A DNA stretch of 64,000 bases, taken from the NCBI GenBank assembly GCA_008123405.1, contig VSSA01000023.1, forward strand, positions 1 through 64,000, read 5' to 3'. Shown in pieces: positions 18,276-26,707 of the stretch; positions within the stretch are counted from its first letter, which is position 1, and each line of letters begins with the position of its first letter. Made by a program: the position numbers and the translations under genes. This stretch comes from Nocardioides sp. BGMRC 2183. GTDB taxonomy: Bacteria; Actinomycetota; Actinomycetes; Propionibacteriales; Nocardioidaceae. A model generated the notes under the pieces. It did not search any database. It was not told where the DNA came from and was given only the letters and a program-made list of their open reading frames with translations.

Positions 18276-19934
18276 TCAGTTCAGCTCGACGTTCCGGTAG
18301 TCCGGAACACCGAAGGCGTTGATCGCGACCTCGCCCTGGACGCGGTCGGACCAGCCAGCCTGACCGGTGGCGTACCACAGCGGGATGATCCGCATGTCCT
18401 CCGACAGCAGCGCCTCGGCCTGCTGGTAGAGGGCGTTGGCCTGGTCCAGGTCGGGGGCTGCAGCCGCCTTGCGGGTCAGCTCCTCGAACTCCGGGTTGTC
18501 GTACGGACCGTAGTAGTTCGACGACGCGCCAGCGCTGTACAGCGGGACGAGGAAGTTCTCGATGGACGGGTAGTCCATCTGCCATCCCTGACGGAACATG
18601 CCCTTGATCTTGCCCTCGCCGAGGTCGGTGAGGAAGGTCGCGAAGTCGCGGCTCAGGTCGACGGTGCACTCGACGTCCAGCGCCTGGCGGATCGAGTTGC
18701 AGGCGGCCTCGGCCCAGGGGCCGTGGTCGCTGTCGTTGTTCACCGCGAGGGTCAGCGCGCCGTCGTAGCCGCCGGCGGAGTCCCACAGCTTCTTGGCGGC
18801 CTCGGGGTCGTAGTTGCACCACTCGCCACAAGCACCGGCCTTGAAGCCGTCCACGACCGGGGAGACCCAGCCGGTGGCCGGCTCACGGGTGCCCGCGAAG
18901 ATCTGGTCGATCACGGTCTGCCGGTCGATCGCCATGGAGATCGCCTTGCGCAGGTCCGGGTTGTCCAGGCTCTTGTCGGCCACCGGGTTGATGCCGATGG
19001 TCTGGGTCACGCCGACCGGGCGCGAGGTGCCGCGGTCGTCAAGGTCGCTGAGCCACTTGTCGTCGATCAGCGAGTCCGTCGGGATCTGGTTGATCACGTC
19101 GAGGTTGCCGGCCTGCAGGTCGGCGTAGGCCGCCTCGGCGTTCTCGTAGATCCGGAAGGTGATCTTGTCCTCGATGCCCGGGAACTCACCGGAGTACTCG
19201 GGGTTCTTGCTGAGGACGATCTCCTCGTTCTTGGTCCACTCGTCGACCTGGTACGGGCCAGCGCCGACCGGCTTCTCACCGAACGCCTCGGGGTCCTCGA
19301 AGAAGGACTCCGGGAGCGGAGCGAAGGCGGTGTAGCCCAGACGCACCTCGAGGTTCGAGACCTTCTCGGTGGTCTGGATGGTGAAGGTGGTCTCGTCGAC
19401 GACCTTCAGGCCGTCCAGCGCCTCGTCCTTGTCGGTCGGCGGGTACTTGGCGCAGGGGTCCTCTTCCTCGCCGAGCTCGACGTTCTCCGGCGGGACGCAC
19501 TGCATCGCGCCGTAGCCCGCGAACGGCTCGAAGAAGTAGTTCGCCTGGTAGGCGTTGGGGCCCCACGCGGCGTAGTTCCACGCCTTGACGAAGCTCTCGG
19601 CGGTGACGGCGGTGCCGTCGGAGAACTTGTAGTCCGGCTTGATCTTGACCGTGAAGTTCTGGTTGTCCTTCGTCTCGATCGACTCCGCGATGTCGTACTC
19701 CGGAGCGGCGTTCTCGACGTCGTAGTGGATCAGCTTGGCGACCGTCAGGTCCTGCGGGTCTCCACCGCAGGTCTCGGCCGTGTTCTGCGGAACCAGCGGG
19801 TTCTCCGGGTTGCAACCGAAGACGGTCAGCCCAGCCTCGCTGTCGTCGCCCGAGTCATCGCCGCCACATGCCGACAATGTGAGGGCGAGCGCGGATGCGG
19901 CGACCACGCCGACCGCACGATAGATGCCTCGCAT
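18276..19934 (-). CDS. peptide ABC transporter substrate-binding lipoprotein (SBP family 5)
   Basis: A 552-residue solute-binding protein of the DppA/OppA class. The N-terminus is a lipoprotein signal: a basic start, hydrophobic core VVAASALALTLSAC, with the lipobox Cys followed by GGDDSGDD, a linker typical of actinobacterial lipoproteins. The body has the SBP_bac_5 features LAYGLTAE-like KFSDGTAVTAESFVKAW and the RKAISMAIDRQTVIDQIF region. ATG at 19934 has AGGAGG a few bases upstream. It is the promoter-proximal gene of the importer operon. Peptide is the default ligand; nickel or other small substrates are possible. Confidence 0.93.
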   Translation of the reverse strand: MRGIYRAVGVVAASALALTLSACGGDDSGDDSEAGLTVFGCNPENPLVPQNTAETCGGDPQDLTVAKLIHYDVENAAPEYDIAESIETKDNQNFTVKIKPDYKFSDGTAVTAESFVKAWNYAAWGPNAYQANYFFEPFAGYGAMQCVPPENVELGEEEDPCAKYPPTDKDEALDGLKVVDETTFTIQTTEKVSNLEVRLGYTAFAPLPESFFEDPEAFGEKPVGAGPYQVDEWTKNEEIVLSKNPEYSGEFPGIEDKITFRIYENAEAAYADLQAGNLDVINQIPTDSLIDDKWLSDLDDRGTSRPVGVTQTIGINPVADKSLDNPDLRKAISMAIDRQTVIDQIFAGTREPATGWVSPVVDGFKAGACGEWCNYDPEAAKKLWDSAGGYDGALTLAVNNDSDHGPWAEAACNSIRQALDVECTVDLSRDFATFLTDLGEGKIKGMFRQGWQMDYPSIENFLVPLYSAGASSNYYGPYDNPEFEELTRKAAAAPDLDQANALYQQAEALLSEDMRIIPLWYATGQAGWSDRVQGEVAINAFGVPDYRNVELN

Positions 19935-20083
19935 GCATGTCCTCCTCAAGTGAAATGCGTGACCCGGAGAAAATCCGGGCACCGCACGCAACCTAGTTGG
20001 AGAAACGACCCCCGTCGGTCACCGAGCGATAACGATCTGGTCCCGACCCGCACCGACGCCGACCCGCGCCGACACGCCAGCGA
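19935..20083 (-). promoter_or_regulatory. leader and probable promoter region of the peptide importer operon
   Basis: This 149-base gap follows aspS, which is on the same strand. A small hairpin (CCCGGA/TCCGGG, 19963-19968 and 19974-19979) sits upstream of the AGGAGG ribosome site. A TAGGTT-like -10 is present on the minus strand, but no good -35 is at proper spacing. Confidence 0.3.
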
Positions 20084-21910
20084 TCAGGCGTCGGCCTGCT
20101 GCCCGGCGTTCTGCCCGGCGTTGTGTTCGGACTTCTGCTCCGCCTTCTTCTCTGCCGTTGCGTCCACCCCGGCCTCCTTGCGCTGCGCGGCCGTGATCGG
20201 CGCGGGCGCGGCGGTGAGCGGGTCGAAGCCGCCTCCGGACTTCGGGAAGGCGATCACGTCCCGGATCGACTCGGTTCGGGCCAGCAGCGCCACGATGCGG
20301 TCCCAGCCGAACGCGATGCCGCCGTGCGGCGGGGCGCCGTACTTGAACGCCTCCAGCAGGAAGCCGAACTTCTCCTCGGCGTCCTCGGCGCTGATCCCCA
20401 TCACCTCAAAGACGCGCTTCTGCACGTCCTCGCGATGGATACGGACGGAGCCACCACCGATCTCGTTGCCGTTGCAGACGATGTCGTAGGCCCAGGCCAA
20501 CGCGTTGCCCGGGTCGCTGTCGAAACCGTCGACGTCCTGCGGGGACGTGAAGGCGTGGTGCACCGCGGTCCAGGCACCCTCACCGACAGCCACGTCGCCG
20601 GAGGCGACGGCGTGGCTGGCGGGCTCGAACAGCGGGGCGTCGACGACCCAGAGGAAGCTCCACGCGTCCTCGTCGATCAGGTCGCAGCGCCGGCCGATCT
20701 CCAGCCGGGCCGCGCCGAGCAGCGCACGACTGGTCTTGGCGCCCCCGGCGGCGAAGAAGATGCAGTCCCCGGGCTGGGCGCCCACGTGGGCGGCGAGGCC
20801 GGCCTTCTCGTCATCGGTGATGTTCTTGGCGACCGGCCCGGTCAGTCCGCCGTCCTCCTGCACCAGGACGTAAGCCAGCCCGCGAGCACCGCGCTGCTTG
20901 GCCCACTCCTGCCAGGCGTCCAACTGCTTGCGAGGCTGGCCGGCTCCCCCGGGCATCACCACGGCGCCGACGTAGTCGGCCTGGAAGACCCGGAACGGGG
21001 TGTCCTTGAAGTAGTCGGTGCACTCGACCAGCTCCTGCCCCATCCGCAGGTCGGGCTTGTCCGACCCGAAGCGGGCCATCGCCTCGGCGTAGGTCATCCG
21101 CGGCAAGGGTCGCTGGACGTCGTACCCGATCAGCTGCCAGAGACCCGCGACGATCTCCTCGGCCAGGGCGATCACGTCGTCCTGCTCGACGAAGCTCATC
21201 TCGATGTCCAGCTGGGTGAACTCCGGCTGGCGGTCGGCGCGGAAATCCTCGTCCCGGTAGCAGCGGGCGATCTGGTAGTAGCGCTCCATGCCGGCCACCA
21301 TCAGCAGCTGCTTGAAGAGCTGCGGGCTCTGCGGCAGGGCGTACCAGCTGCCCGGCTGGAGGCGGGCGGGGACCAGGAAGTCGCGGGCCCCCTCGGGCGT
21401 GCTGCGGGTCAGCGTGGGGGTCTCGATCTCGACGAACCCGTGGGCGTCGAGGACGTCGCGGGCGGCCTTGTTGACCTTGCTGCGCAGGCGCAGCGCCTCG
21501 CCGGGGCCGGTGCGGCGCAGGTCGAGGTAGCGATGGCGCAACCGCGCCTCCTCGCCGACGTCCACATGGTCGCTGATCGGAAACGGCAGCGGGGCGGCGG
21601 CGCTGAGCACCTCGACGCCCTCGCTCCCGGGCAGCGTGACGACCTCGATCGCGCCGGTGGGCAGGTTCGGGTTCTCGTTGCCCTCCAGACGCGCGGTCAC
21701 CTCGCCGGTGACCTTCAGGCAGTACTCGGCGCGCAGCGCGTGGGCGACCTCCTCGTCCCGGATCACCACCTGCACGATGCCGCTGGCGTCGCGGAGGTCG
21801 ATGAAGGCGACGCCGCCGTGATCGCGCCGGTTCGCGACCCAACCGGCCAGCGTGACGGTCTGACCGACGTGTTCGGGGCGCAGGCTGCCGGCGTCATGGG
21901 TGCGGATCAC
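20084..21910 (-). CDS. aspS: aspartate--tRNA(Asp/Asn) ligase
   Basis: AspRS (608 aa) has an N-terminal OB-fold anticodon domain ([23 protein letters not shown]), class II motifs (motif 2 [22 protein letters not shown]; motif 3 [15 protein letters not shown]) and the bacterial GAD insertion. The C-terminal tail after [10 protein letters not shown] is a short, charged Gln/Ala-rich extension. GTG at 21910. No gatCAB genes are in view, so whether it also charges tRNA-Asn is not shown. HisS lies 73 bases upstream in the same direction. Confidence 0.97.
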   Translation of the reverse strand: MIRTHDAGSLRPEHVGQTVTLAGWVANRRDHGGVAFIDLRDASGIVQVVIRDEEVAHALRAEYCLKVTGEVTARLEGNENPNLPTGAIEVVTLPGSEGVEVLSAAAPLPFPISDHVDVGEEARLRHRYLDLRRTGPGEALRLRSKVNKAARDVLDAHGFVEIETPTLTRSTPEGARDFLVPARLQPGSWYALPQSPQLFKQLLMVAGMERYYQIARCYRDEDFRADRQPEFTQLDIEMSFVEQDDVIALAEEIVAGLWQLIGYDVQRPLPRMTYAEAMARFGSDKPDLRMGQELVECTDYFKDTPFRVFQADYVGAVVMPGGAGQPRKQLDAWQEWAKQRGARGLAYVLVQEDGGLTGPVAKNITDDEKAGLAAHVGAQPGDCIFFAAGGAKTSRALLGAARLEIGRRCDLIDEDAWSFLWVVDAPLFEPASHAVASGDVAVGEGAWTAVHHAFTSPQDVDGFDSDPGNALAWAYDIVCNGNEIGGGSVRIHREDVQKRVFEVMGISAEDAEEKFGFLLEAFKYGAPPHGGIAFGWDRIVALLARTESIRDVIAFPKSGGGFDPLTAAPAPITAAQRKEAGVDATAEKKAEQKSEHNAGQNAGQQADA

Positions 21911-21983
21911 TGGGTGGTCTCCTCGTGGTGCTGCTGTGGATGCTGGATTGGCATGCTGGTGGGTGGGCCGAAGCGCTCGACGT

Positions 21984-23333
21984 TCAGCCGCGGGTGATGC
22001 GCGGACGGAGGTCCTCGGCAGGAGGCTGCCACGTCGCGGCGTCCGCCGCGAACTGGTTGCCGCTTCGGATGTCCTTCACCTCGTCGGTGACGGCACCGTC
22101 CTCGGCGACCGAACGGAACCAGACGTAGGGGATCCCGCGGCGCTCGGCGTAGCGGATCTGCTTGCCGAACCGCTGTGCGGCGGCGGCGACCTCGCACGGG
22201 ATGTCGCGGGCGCGCAGTGCTGCCGCGATCGTGTCGGACTCGGCGCGGCTCTCCTCGTCGGCGAGCGCGACCAGGACCACACTCGGCACCTTCCGGTCCG
22301 CGACCAGGCCGGTCCGCGCGATCAGCGGTACGACGACGCGGCTGACGCCCAGCGAGATCCCCACCCCCGGGTAGGTGGAGCGTCCGTCGCTGGCCAGCGC
22401 GTCGTACCGGCCGCCGGAGCAGATCGAGCCCAGCGACTCGTACCCCTCCAGACGGGTCTCGAAGACGGTCCCGGTGTAGTAGTCCAGCCCCCGAGCGATG
22501 GCCAGGTCGGCCTCGACCCTCACCTGCGGTGAGGTCAGGTCGGCCACGCCGGTGACGAGGCGGGCCAACTCGTCCAGCCCCTCGTCCAGCAGCGGGTGCT
22601 CGACCCCCAGCTCGCGGACCCGGGCGACGAAGGAGTCGTCGGCGGCACTGATGGTGGCGAGTGCGAGCACGCGGTCCGCGGTGGCGGCGTCGACGCCGGC
22701 CTCGGTCACCAACAGTTCGTGGACCTTCTCGGCAGGGAGCTTGTCGAGCTTGTCGACCAGCCGCATCACCTCGTCCGGCTCGGTGATGCCGAGCCCGAGG
22801 TAGAAGCCCTGGATCAGCTTCCGGTTGTTGACCTGGAGGCGGAACGCAGGCAGGAAGTCGAGCCGGGTCAGCGCGTCCACCATCACCCGGGCCACCTCCA
22901 CGTCGTGGTGGAACGGCAGCACGTCACGGCCGACGACGTCGATGTCGGCCTGCAGGAACTCGCGGAACCGTCCCTCCTGCGGCCGTTCGCCGCGCCACAC
23001 CCGCTGGATCTGGTGGCGGCGGAAGGGGAACTCCAACTTGCCGGCGTTCTCCAGCACGTAGCGCGCGAACGGCACGGTGAGATCGAAGTGCAGGCCCATC
23101 CCGGCGTGCCCCTCGGCGCTCTCCTCGTGCAGCCGACGCAGCAGGTACACCTCCTTGGAGGTGTCTCCCTTGCGCAGGAGCTGGTCGAGCGGCTCCACGG
23201 CACGGGTCTCCAGGTTGCCGAAGCCGTAGAGCTCGAAGGTGTGGCGCAGCGTGTCGATGATCTGCTGCTCGACGATCCGCTGCTCGGGAAGCAGCTCGGG
23301 GAACCCGCTCAGCGGGGTGGGCTTGGCGCTCAT
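21984..23333 (-). CDS. hisS: histidine--tRNA ligase
   Basis: HisRS (449 aa) is recognised by class II motif 2 ([23 protein letters not shown]), the HisA signature [12 protein letters not shown], motif 3 and the C-terminal anticodon domain ending in [15 protein letters not shown]. The ATG at 23333 ([16 protein letters not shown]) gives the usual N-terminus; an in-frame extension upstream runs into the MBL-fold gene and is not real. Confidence 0.97.
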   Translation of the reverse strand: MSAKPTPLSGFPELLPEQRIVEQQIIDTLRHTFELYGFGNLETRAVEPLDQLLRKGDTSKEVYLLRRLHEESAEGHAGMGLHFDLTVPFARYVLENAGKLEFPFRRHQIQRVWRGERPQEGRFREFLQADIDVVGRDVLPFHHDVEVARVMVDALTRLDFLPAFRLQVNNRKLIQGFYLGLGITEPDEVMRLVDKLDKLPAEKVHELLVTEAGVDAATADRVLALATISAADDSFVARVRELGVEHPLLDEGLDELARLVTGVADLTSPQVRVEADLAIARGLDYYTGTVFETRLEGYESLGSICSGGRYDALASDGRSTYPGVGISLGVSRVVVPLIARTGLVADRKVPSVVLVALADEESRAESDTIAAALRARDIPCEVAAAAQRFGKQIRYAERRGIPYVWFRSVAEDGAVTDEVKDIRSGNQFAADAATWQPPAEDLRPRITRG

Positions 23334-23367
23334 CGGATCTTTCGTGACAACCGGCTGACGGGGCGGA

Positions 23368-24078
23368 TCACAGACCCCGGGCGGCGCGTGCGGCGCTGCC
23401 CGAGTCCTGCAGGTCGAGGAGGAAGGGATTGGTGGCCCGCTCACGACCGATCGAGGTCTGCTCGCCGTGACCGGGCAGCACCACGATGTCGTCGTCGAGC
23501 GGCAGGACCTTCTCGGCGAGCGTGCGCAACATCGTCGGATGGTCACCGCCCGGCAGGTCGGTGCGGCCGATCGAACCGGCGAACAGGGTGTCGCCGGAGA
23601 AGAGGAGCTGAGAGATGTCCTGCTCGCCGTACGGTGTGCGGAAGCTGACCGACCCGCGGGTGTGGCCCGGAGTGTGGTCGATGGTGAACTCCATCCCGGC
23701 GAGCTCGAGCACCTGGGCGTCGCCCAACTCCTGCACGTCGTCCGGCTCGGCCCACTGGTAGTCCCCGCCGAGCAGCATCTGGCTGCTCTCCCGGCTCATC
23801 CCGGCCATCGGGTCGGTGAGCAGGTGCCGGTCCTCAGGGTGGATCCAGGCGGTGGCGTCGTAGGTGCCCGCCACCGGCGCGACCGACCACATGTGGTCGA
23901 TGTGTCCGTGGGTGAGGAGCACCGCGATCGGCTTGAGCCGGTGCTCCCGGACCACCTCGGCGACGCCGTCGGCGGCGTCCTTGCCGGGGTCGATCACGAT
24001 GCACTCCGCCCCGGGTCCGGTGGCGGCGAGATAACAGTTCGTGCCCCACGGTCCTGCGGGGAAGCCGGCGATCAGCAC
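23368..24078 (-). CDS. MBL-fold metallohydrolase (glyoxalase II-like)
   Basis: The 236-residue protein carries the metallo-beta-lactamase zinc motif THGHIDH (56-62; H57, H59, D61, H62), a further His in the DHTPGHTRGSVSF region, the LFSGDTLF Asp and the final His in VLPGHGEQT. The size and sequence match the hydroxyacylglutathione-hydrolase-like proteins found beside hisS in actinobacteria (Rv2581c type). The true thioester substrate is unknown, and glutathione is unlikely in this phylum; a mycothiol or other thioester is an inference. GTG at 24078. Confidence 0.9.
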   Translation of the reverse strand: MLIAGFPAGPWGTNCYLAATGPGAECIVIDPGKDAADGVAEVVREHRLKPIAVLLTHGHIDHMWSVAPVAGTYDATAWIHPEDRHLLTDPMAGMSRESSQMLLGGDYQWAEPDDVQELGDAQVLELAGMEFTIDHTPGHTRGSVSFRTPYGEQDISQLLFSGDTLFAGSIGRTDLPGGDHPTMLRTLAEKVLPLDDDIVVLPGHGEQTSIGRERATNPFLLDLQDSGSAARAARGL

Positions 24079-24208
24079 CTCCCCAGCCTATCGGCCGCCG
24101 CGATCGGCACGAGGGTGCGGCTCCTGGTGGCAACAGAAGCTGTTCGGATGCTCCGCACCCCGGGCGTCCTCGACGTACGTGCGGTGGTGACCACTAGCAT
24201 GGCCGACT

Positions 24209-25435
24209 GTGACTACCTCGGAGTGGGGACGGGTCGATGCCGACGGCACCGTCTATGTGAAGACCACCGACGGCGAACGACCGGTCGGGCAGGTCCCGGA
24301 CACGAGTCCGGAGGAGGCCCTTGCCTTCTTCACCAAGCGGTACGACGCGCTCGTGGTCGAGGTCGACCTGCTGCATCGCCGCGTGAACTCCGGGGTGCTC
24401 TCCCCCGACGACGCGGCCTCACGGGTCAAGTCCGTGCGGGCCGAGGTGGTGGAGGCCAACGCGGTCGGCGACCTCGCCGGGCTCGCCGCCAAGCTCGACG
24501 AACTCGGGCCGGTGATCGCCACCCAGCGCGACCTGCGGCGTGCCGAGAAGGCCCGCAAGGCCGACGAGGCCCGCGAGGGCAAGGAGGCGCTCGCCACGGA
24601 GGCGGAGAAGATCGCCTCGGGCCGAGACTGGCGCAACGGGGCCAACCGGCTCCGGGAGCTGCTCGACCAGTGGAAGCAGCTCCCCCGCCTCGACCGCGCC
24701 ACCGACGACGAGTTGTGGAAGCGCTTCTCCTCGGCGCGGTCGGCGTACACCAAGGCCCGCAAGGCCCACTTCGCCCAACAGGACGAGCGGCGCGAGGGCG
24801 CCCGGGTGATCAAGGAGCGGCTGGTCAAGGAGGCCGAGGCGATCGCCGACTCCACCGAGTGGGGACCCACCGCCGGCCGCTACCGCGACCTGATGCGGCA
24901 GTGGAAGGCCGCCGGCCCTGCCCCGAAGGCTGTCGACGACCAGCTCTGGAGCCGCTTCCGCGGCGCCCAAGACACCTTCTTCGGAGCCCGCGACGCCGCG
25001 AACGCCGCCCTGGACGCCGAGTTCGCCGCGAATGCCGAGGTCAAGGAGGCGATCCTGGTCGAGGCCGAGGCACTCCTCCCGATCACCGACCTCGCCGCCA
25101 CCAAGGCCGCTTTCCGCGACATCGCGGACCGCTGGGACGAGGCCGGCAAGGTCCCCCGCGCCCGGGTCAAGGAGCTCGAGGGACGGATGAGGGCCGTCGA
25201 GCAGGAGATCCGCAAGCTCGAGGACGAGCAGTGGCGTCGTACCGACCCGGAGAAGTCTGCCCGCGCCGACGACATGGTCTCCAAGCTCGAGTCCGCCATC
25301 GCCGAGGCCGAGGCGAAGCTCGCCAAGGCGCAGGGCTCCGGCGACCAGAAGCGGATCGCCGAGCTGGAGAAGAGCCTCGAGGGTCAGCGGTCGTTCCTGG
25401 AGATGGCGAAGCGGGCGAGCGCCGACTTCAGCTGA
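24209..25435 (+). CDS. DUF349 domain-containing coiled-coil protein
   Basis: A 408-residue, highly charged Ala/Lys/Glu-rich protein with three successive DUF349-type repeats (about 125-200, 201-275 and 276-345). Each has a W-x(n)-LxxxW pattern such as DWRNGANRLRELLDQWKQL and EWGPTAGRYRDLMRQWKAA. The C-terminus is a long helix. The family is widespread in actinobacteria and its function is not established; ribosome or nucleic-acid association is only speculation. It is the only rightward gene of this block, divergent from the MBL gene, and starts with GTG at 24209 with a poor ribosome site. A structured repeat follows the stop after 11 bases. Confidence 0.85.
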   Translation: MTTSEWGRVDADGTVYVKTTDGERPVGQVPDTSPEEALAFFTKRYDALVVEVDLLHRRVNSGVLSPDDAASRVKSVRAEVVEANAVGDLAGLAAKLDELGPVIATQRDLRRAEKARKADEAREGKEALATEAEKIASGRDWRNGANRLRELLDQWKQLPRLDRATDDELWKRFSSARSAYTKARKAHFAQQDERREGARVIKERLVKEAEAIADSTEWGPTAGRYRDLMRQWKAAGPAPKAVDDQLWSRFRGAQDTFFGARDAANAALDAEFAANAEVKEAILVEAEALLPITDLAATKAAFRDIADRWDEAGKVPRARVKELEGRMRAVEQEIRKLEDEQWRRTDPEKSARADDMVSKLESAIAEAEAKLAKAQGSGDQKRIAELEKSLEGQRSFLEMAKRASADFS

Positions 25436-25446
25436 GGGGGCTGGGC

Positions 25447-25512
25447 TGTCGGTTTCCCCGGTTCACCGGGGAAACCGTCACTTCCACACCGTTGCAGCGC
25501 CCGAGAAGTGAC
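25447..25512 (+). repeat. structured inverted repeat, copy A (3' of DUF349 gene)
   Basis: This 66-base element matches, in inverted orientation and without gaps, 26633-26698 at about 54 of 66 positions by hand count; the first 26 bases are identical. It contains two overlapping hairpins. Hairpin 1 has arms GGTTTCCCCGGT/ACCGGGGAAACC (25451-25462 and 25465-25476, loop TC). Hairpin 2 has arms AACCGTCACTTC/GAAGTGACGGTT (25473-25484 and 25505-25516, 20-base loop). They share bases 25473-25476, so they cannot form together. It could end transcription from both sides of the convergent pair, or be the end of a mobile unit. Confidence 0.8.
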
Positions 25513-25542
25513 GGTTCTGCCTGCCCGGTGGGGCCAATGTGA

Positions 25543-26505
25543 TCAGCGCGCCGCGCGGCGTTGCCGTGCGACCGAATCGATCAGGTCGCGGAGCCGGCGA
25601 GCCAGCAGGTCAGGCCGCGCGAGGTCGGCCCAGGTCACCCGCAGACAGCGCCAACCGGTCAACTCGCAAACCCGGTTCTCTCGACCCTTCTCGCGAACGA
25701 CCACATCAGCGATCGACTCGCCCGGCCGCCGGTACTTCTCGTACTTGACGCGTCCGTCGAACTCGATCCACACGCCGAGCTCCGGAAGCGCGAAGTCCAA
25801 CTGGGCAACGAGATCCTCTCCGTCGTACACCTCGAACTGGCTGACCGGCCTTGGGAAGTGCTCGCGCCACAGCAGGTAGGACAATCGCGTCTCCCCGACC
25901 GACTCGATGCGAGGGTCCACCAGCCGCAGGGCAAGGTCAGTCCGCAAAGACCCGGGCCAGCGCTCCATGCTCCCGCGATAGCGGTCCTCGAGGACCTCCA
26001 CCGTGCACTCGCCGTGGTGCAGGAAGTGGTTGGCGACGACCAACGTCGCCTCGACCGATCCGATGGATGCCACCTCCAGGATGGCCCGAATCGGCGACAC
26101 CACGTCGATCCCATGAACTCGAACGACGTCGTCGTCCAGCAAGACCCCGCCATGCTGTCGAACACCCGACTCCCTGCGCCCCGACCGCTCGTCCCGGCGC
26201 GTGAGGTGGACCTCGTCTAGACCTAGACCCCACACAGGTGCGTCGAGGAACGGCAGTGCGGAGGTGTGACTCAGTACGACGTCCGTCCGCGACTGGAGCA
26301 GAGCCGCCCGTGACCGCACGGCGTACTGCGTTTCTTCGCGTTGGCCTGTCCAGGTCGGCCCATCCGCGTACGCGCCGTGCCGAATCCGGGCCAAGCTCCC
26401 GGCACGCAGCGCGTGTCGGATGCTGCGGTCGGTGTGGCCGATGGCGAGCAGTTCGGCACGAAGAGAGATGGGCATGAGCCGCGGGTCATCTGGCGGTATC
26501 GACAT
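25543..26505 (-). CDS. AbiEi-like winged-helix plus DUF559 (PD-(D/E)XK-like) nuclease-fold protein
   Basis: The 320-residue protein has an N-terminal part like the type IV antitoxin AbiEi winged helix (RIRHGAYADGPTWTG, about 40-54, then LSHTSALPFLDAPVWG, about 79-94). Its C-terminal domain has the DUF559/Vsr-like pattern: D237 in LDFALPE, E248 and D250 in WIEFDG, and RENRVCELTGWRCLRVTW (275-292). These fit a PD-(D/E)XK nuclease core; catalysis is inferred. No AbiEii-type toxin is adjacent. GC in a sampled stretch (25681-25740) is 39 of 60, lower than its neighbours. The start is uncertain: ATG at 26505 has GGAGG too close, and ATG at 26475 or GTG at 26526 are alternatives. It is flanked by inverted 66-base repeats, which suggests acquisition. 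Confidence 0.75.
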   Translation of the reverse strand: MSIPPDDPRLMPISLRAELLAIGHTDRSIRHALRAGSLARIRHGAYADGPTWTGQREETQYAVRSRAALLQSRTDVVLSHTSALPFLDAPVWGLGLDEVHLTRRDERSGRRESGVRQHGGVLLDDDVVRVHGIDVVSPIRAILEVASIGSVEATLVVANHFLHHGECTVEVLEDRYRGSMERWPGSLRTDLALRLVDPRIESVGETRLSYLLWREHFPRPVSQFEVYDGEDLVAQLDFALPELGVWIEFDGRVKYEKYRRPGESIADVVVREKGRENRVCELTGWRCLRVTWADLARPDLLARRLRDLIDSVARQRRAAR

Positions 26506-26632
26506 GCCTCCGGCGGTGCCCCGCACCGCGCACGATCAACCATCGAGTCACGCGCCCTGTGGATAGCCCTCGGGACTCTCGCTGGACGGTTGATCACACA
26601 CGTCACTCCGGCCACACAGCGACGGCAACTCT

Positions 26633-26698
26633 GTCACTTCTACACCGTTGCAACGGCTGCTAAGTGACGGGATCCCCGGTGAACCGGGGAAACCGACA
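26633..26698 (-). repeat. structured inverted repeat, copy B (3' of rel)
   Basis: The inverted partner of 25447-25512, starting 9 bases after the rel stop and read on the minus strand in the same sense relative to rel as copy A has to the DUF349 gene. The GGTTTCCCCGGT-type hairpin is partly degraded: only TCCCCGGT/ACCGGGGA (26673-26680 and 26683-26690) stays perfect. The second stem keeps GTCACTT/AAGTGAC (26633-26639 and 26662-26668) and adds a perfect inner 12-base palindrome CCGTTGCAACGG (26645-26656). It may serve as the rel terminator. Confidence 0.8.
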
Positions 26699-26707
26699 AC
26701 AGCACCC

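Noticed and set aside
25543-26505. Complete AbiE toxin-antitoxin pair
   Set aside because: No AbiEii-like nucleotidyltransferase is adjacent on either side; neighbours are core genes.
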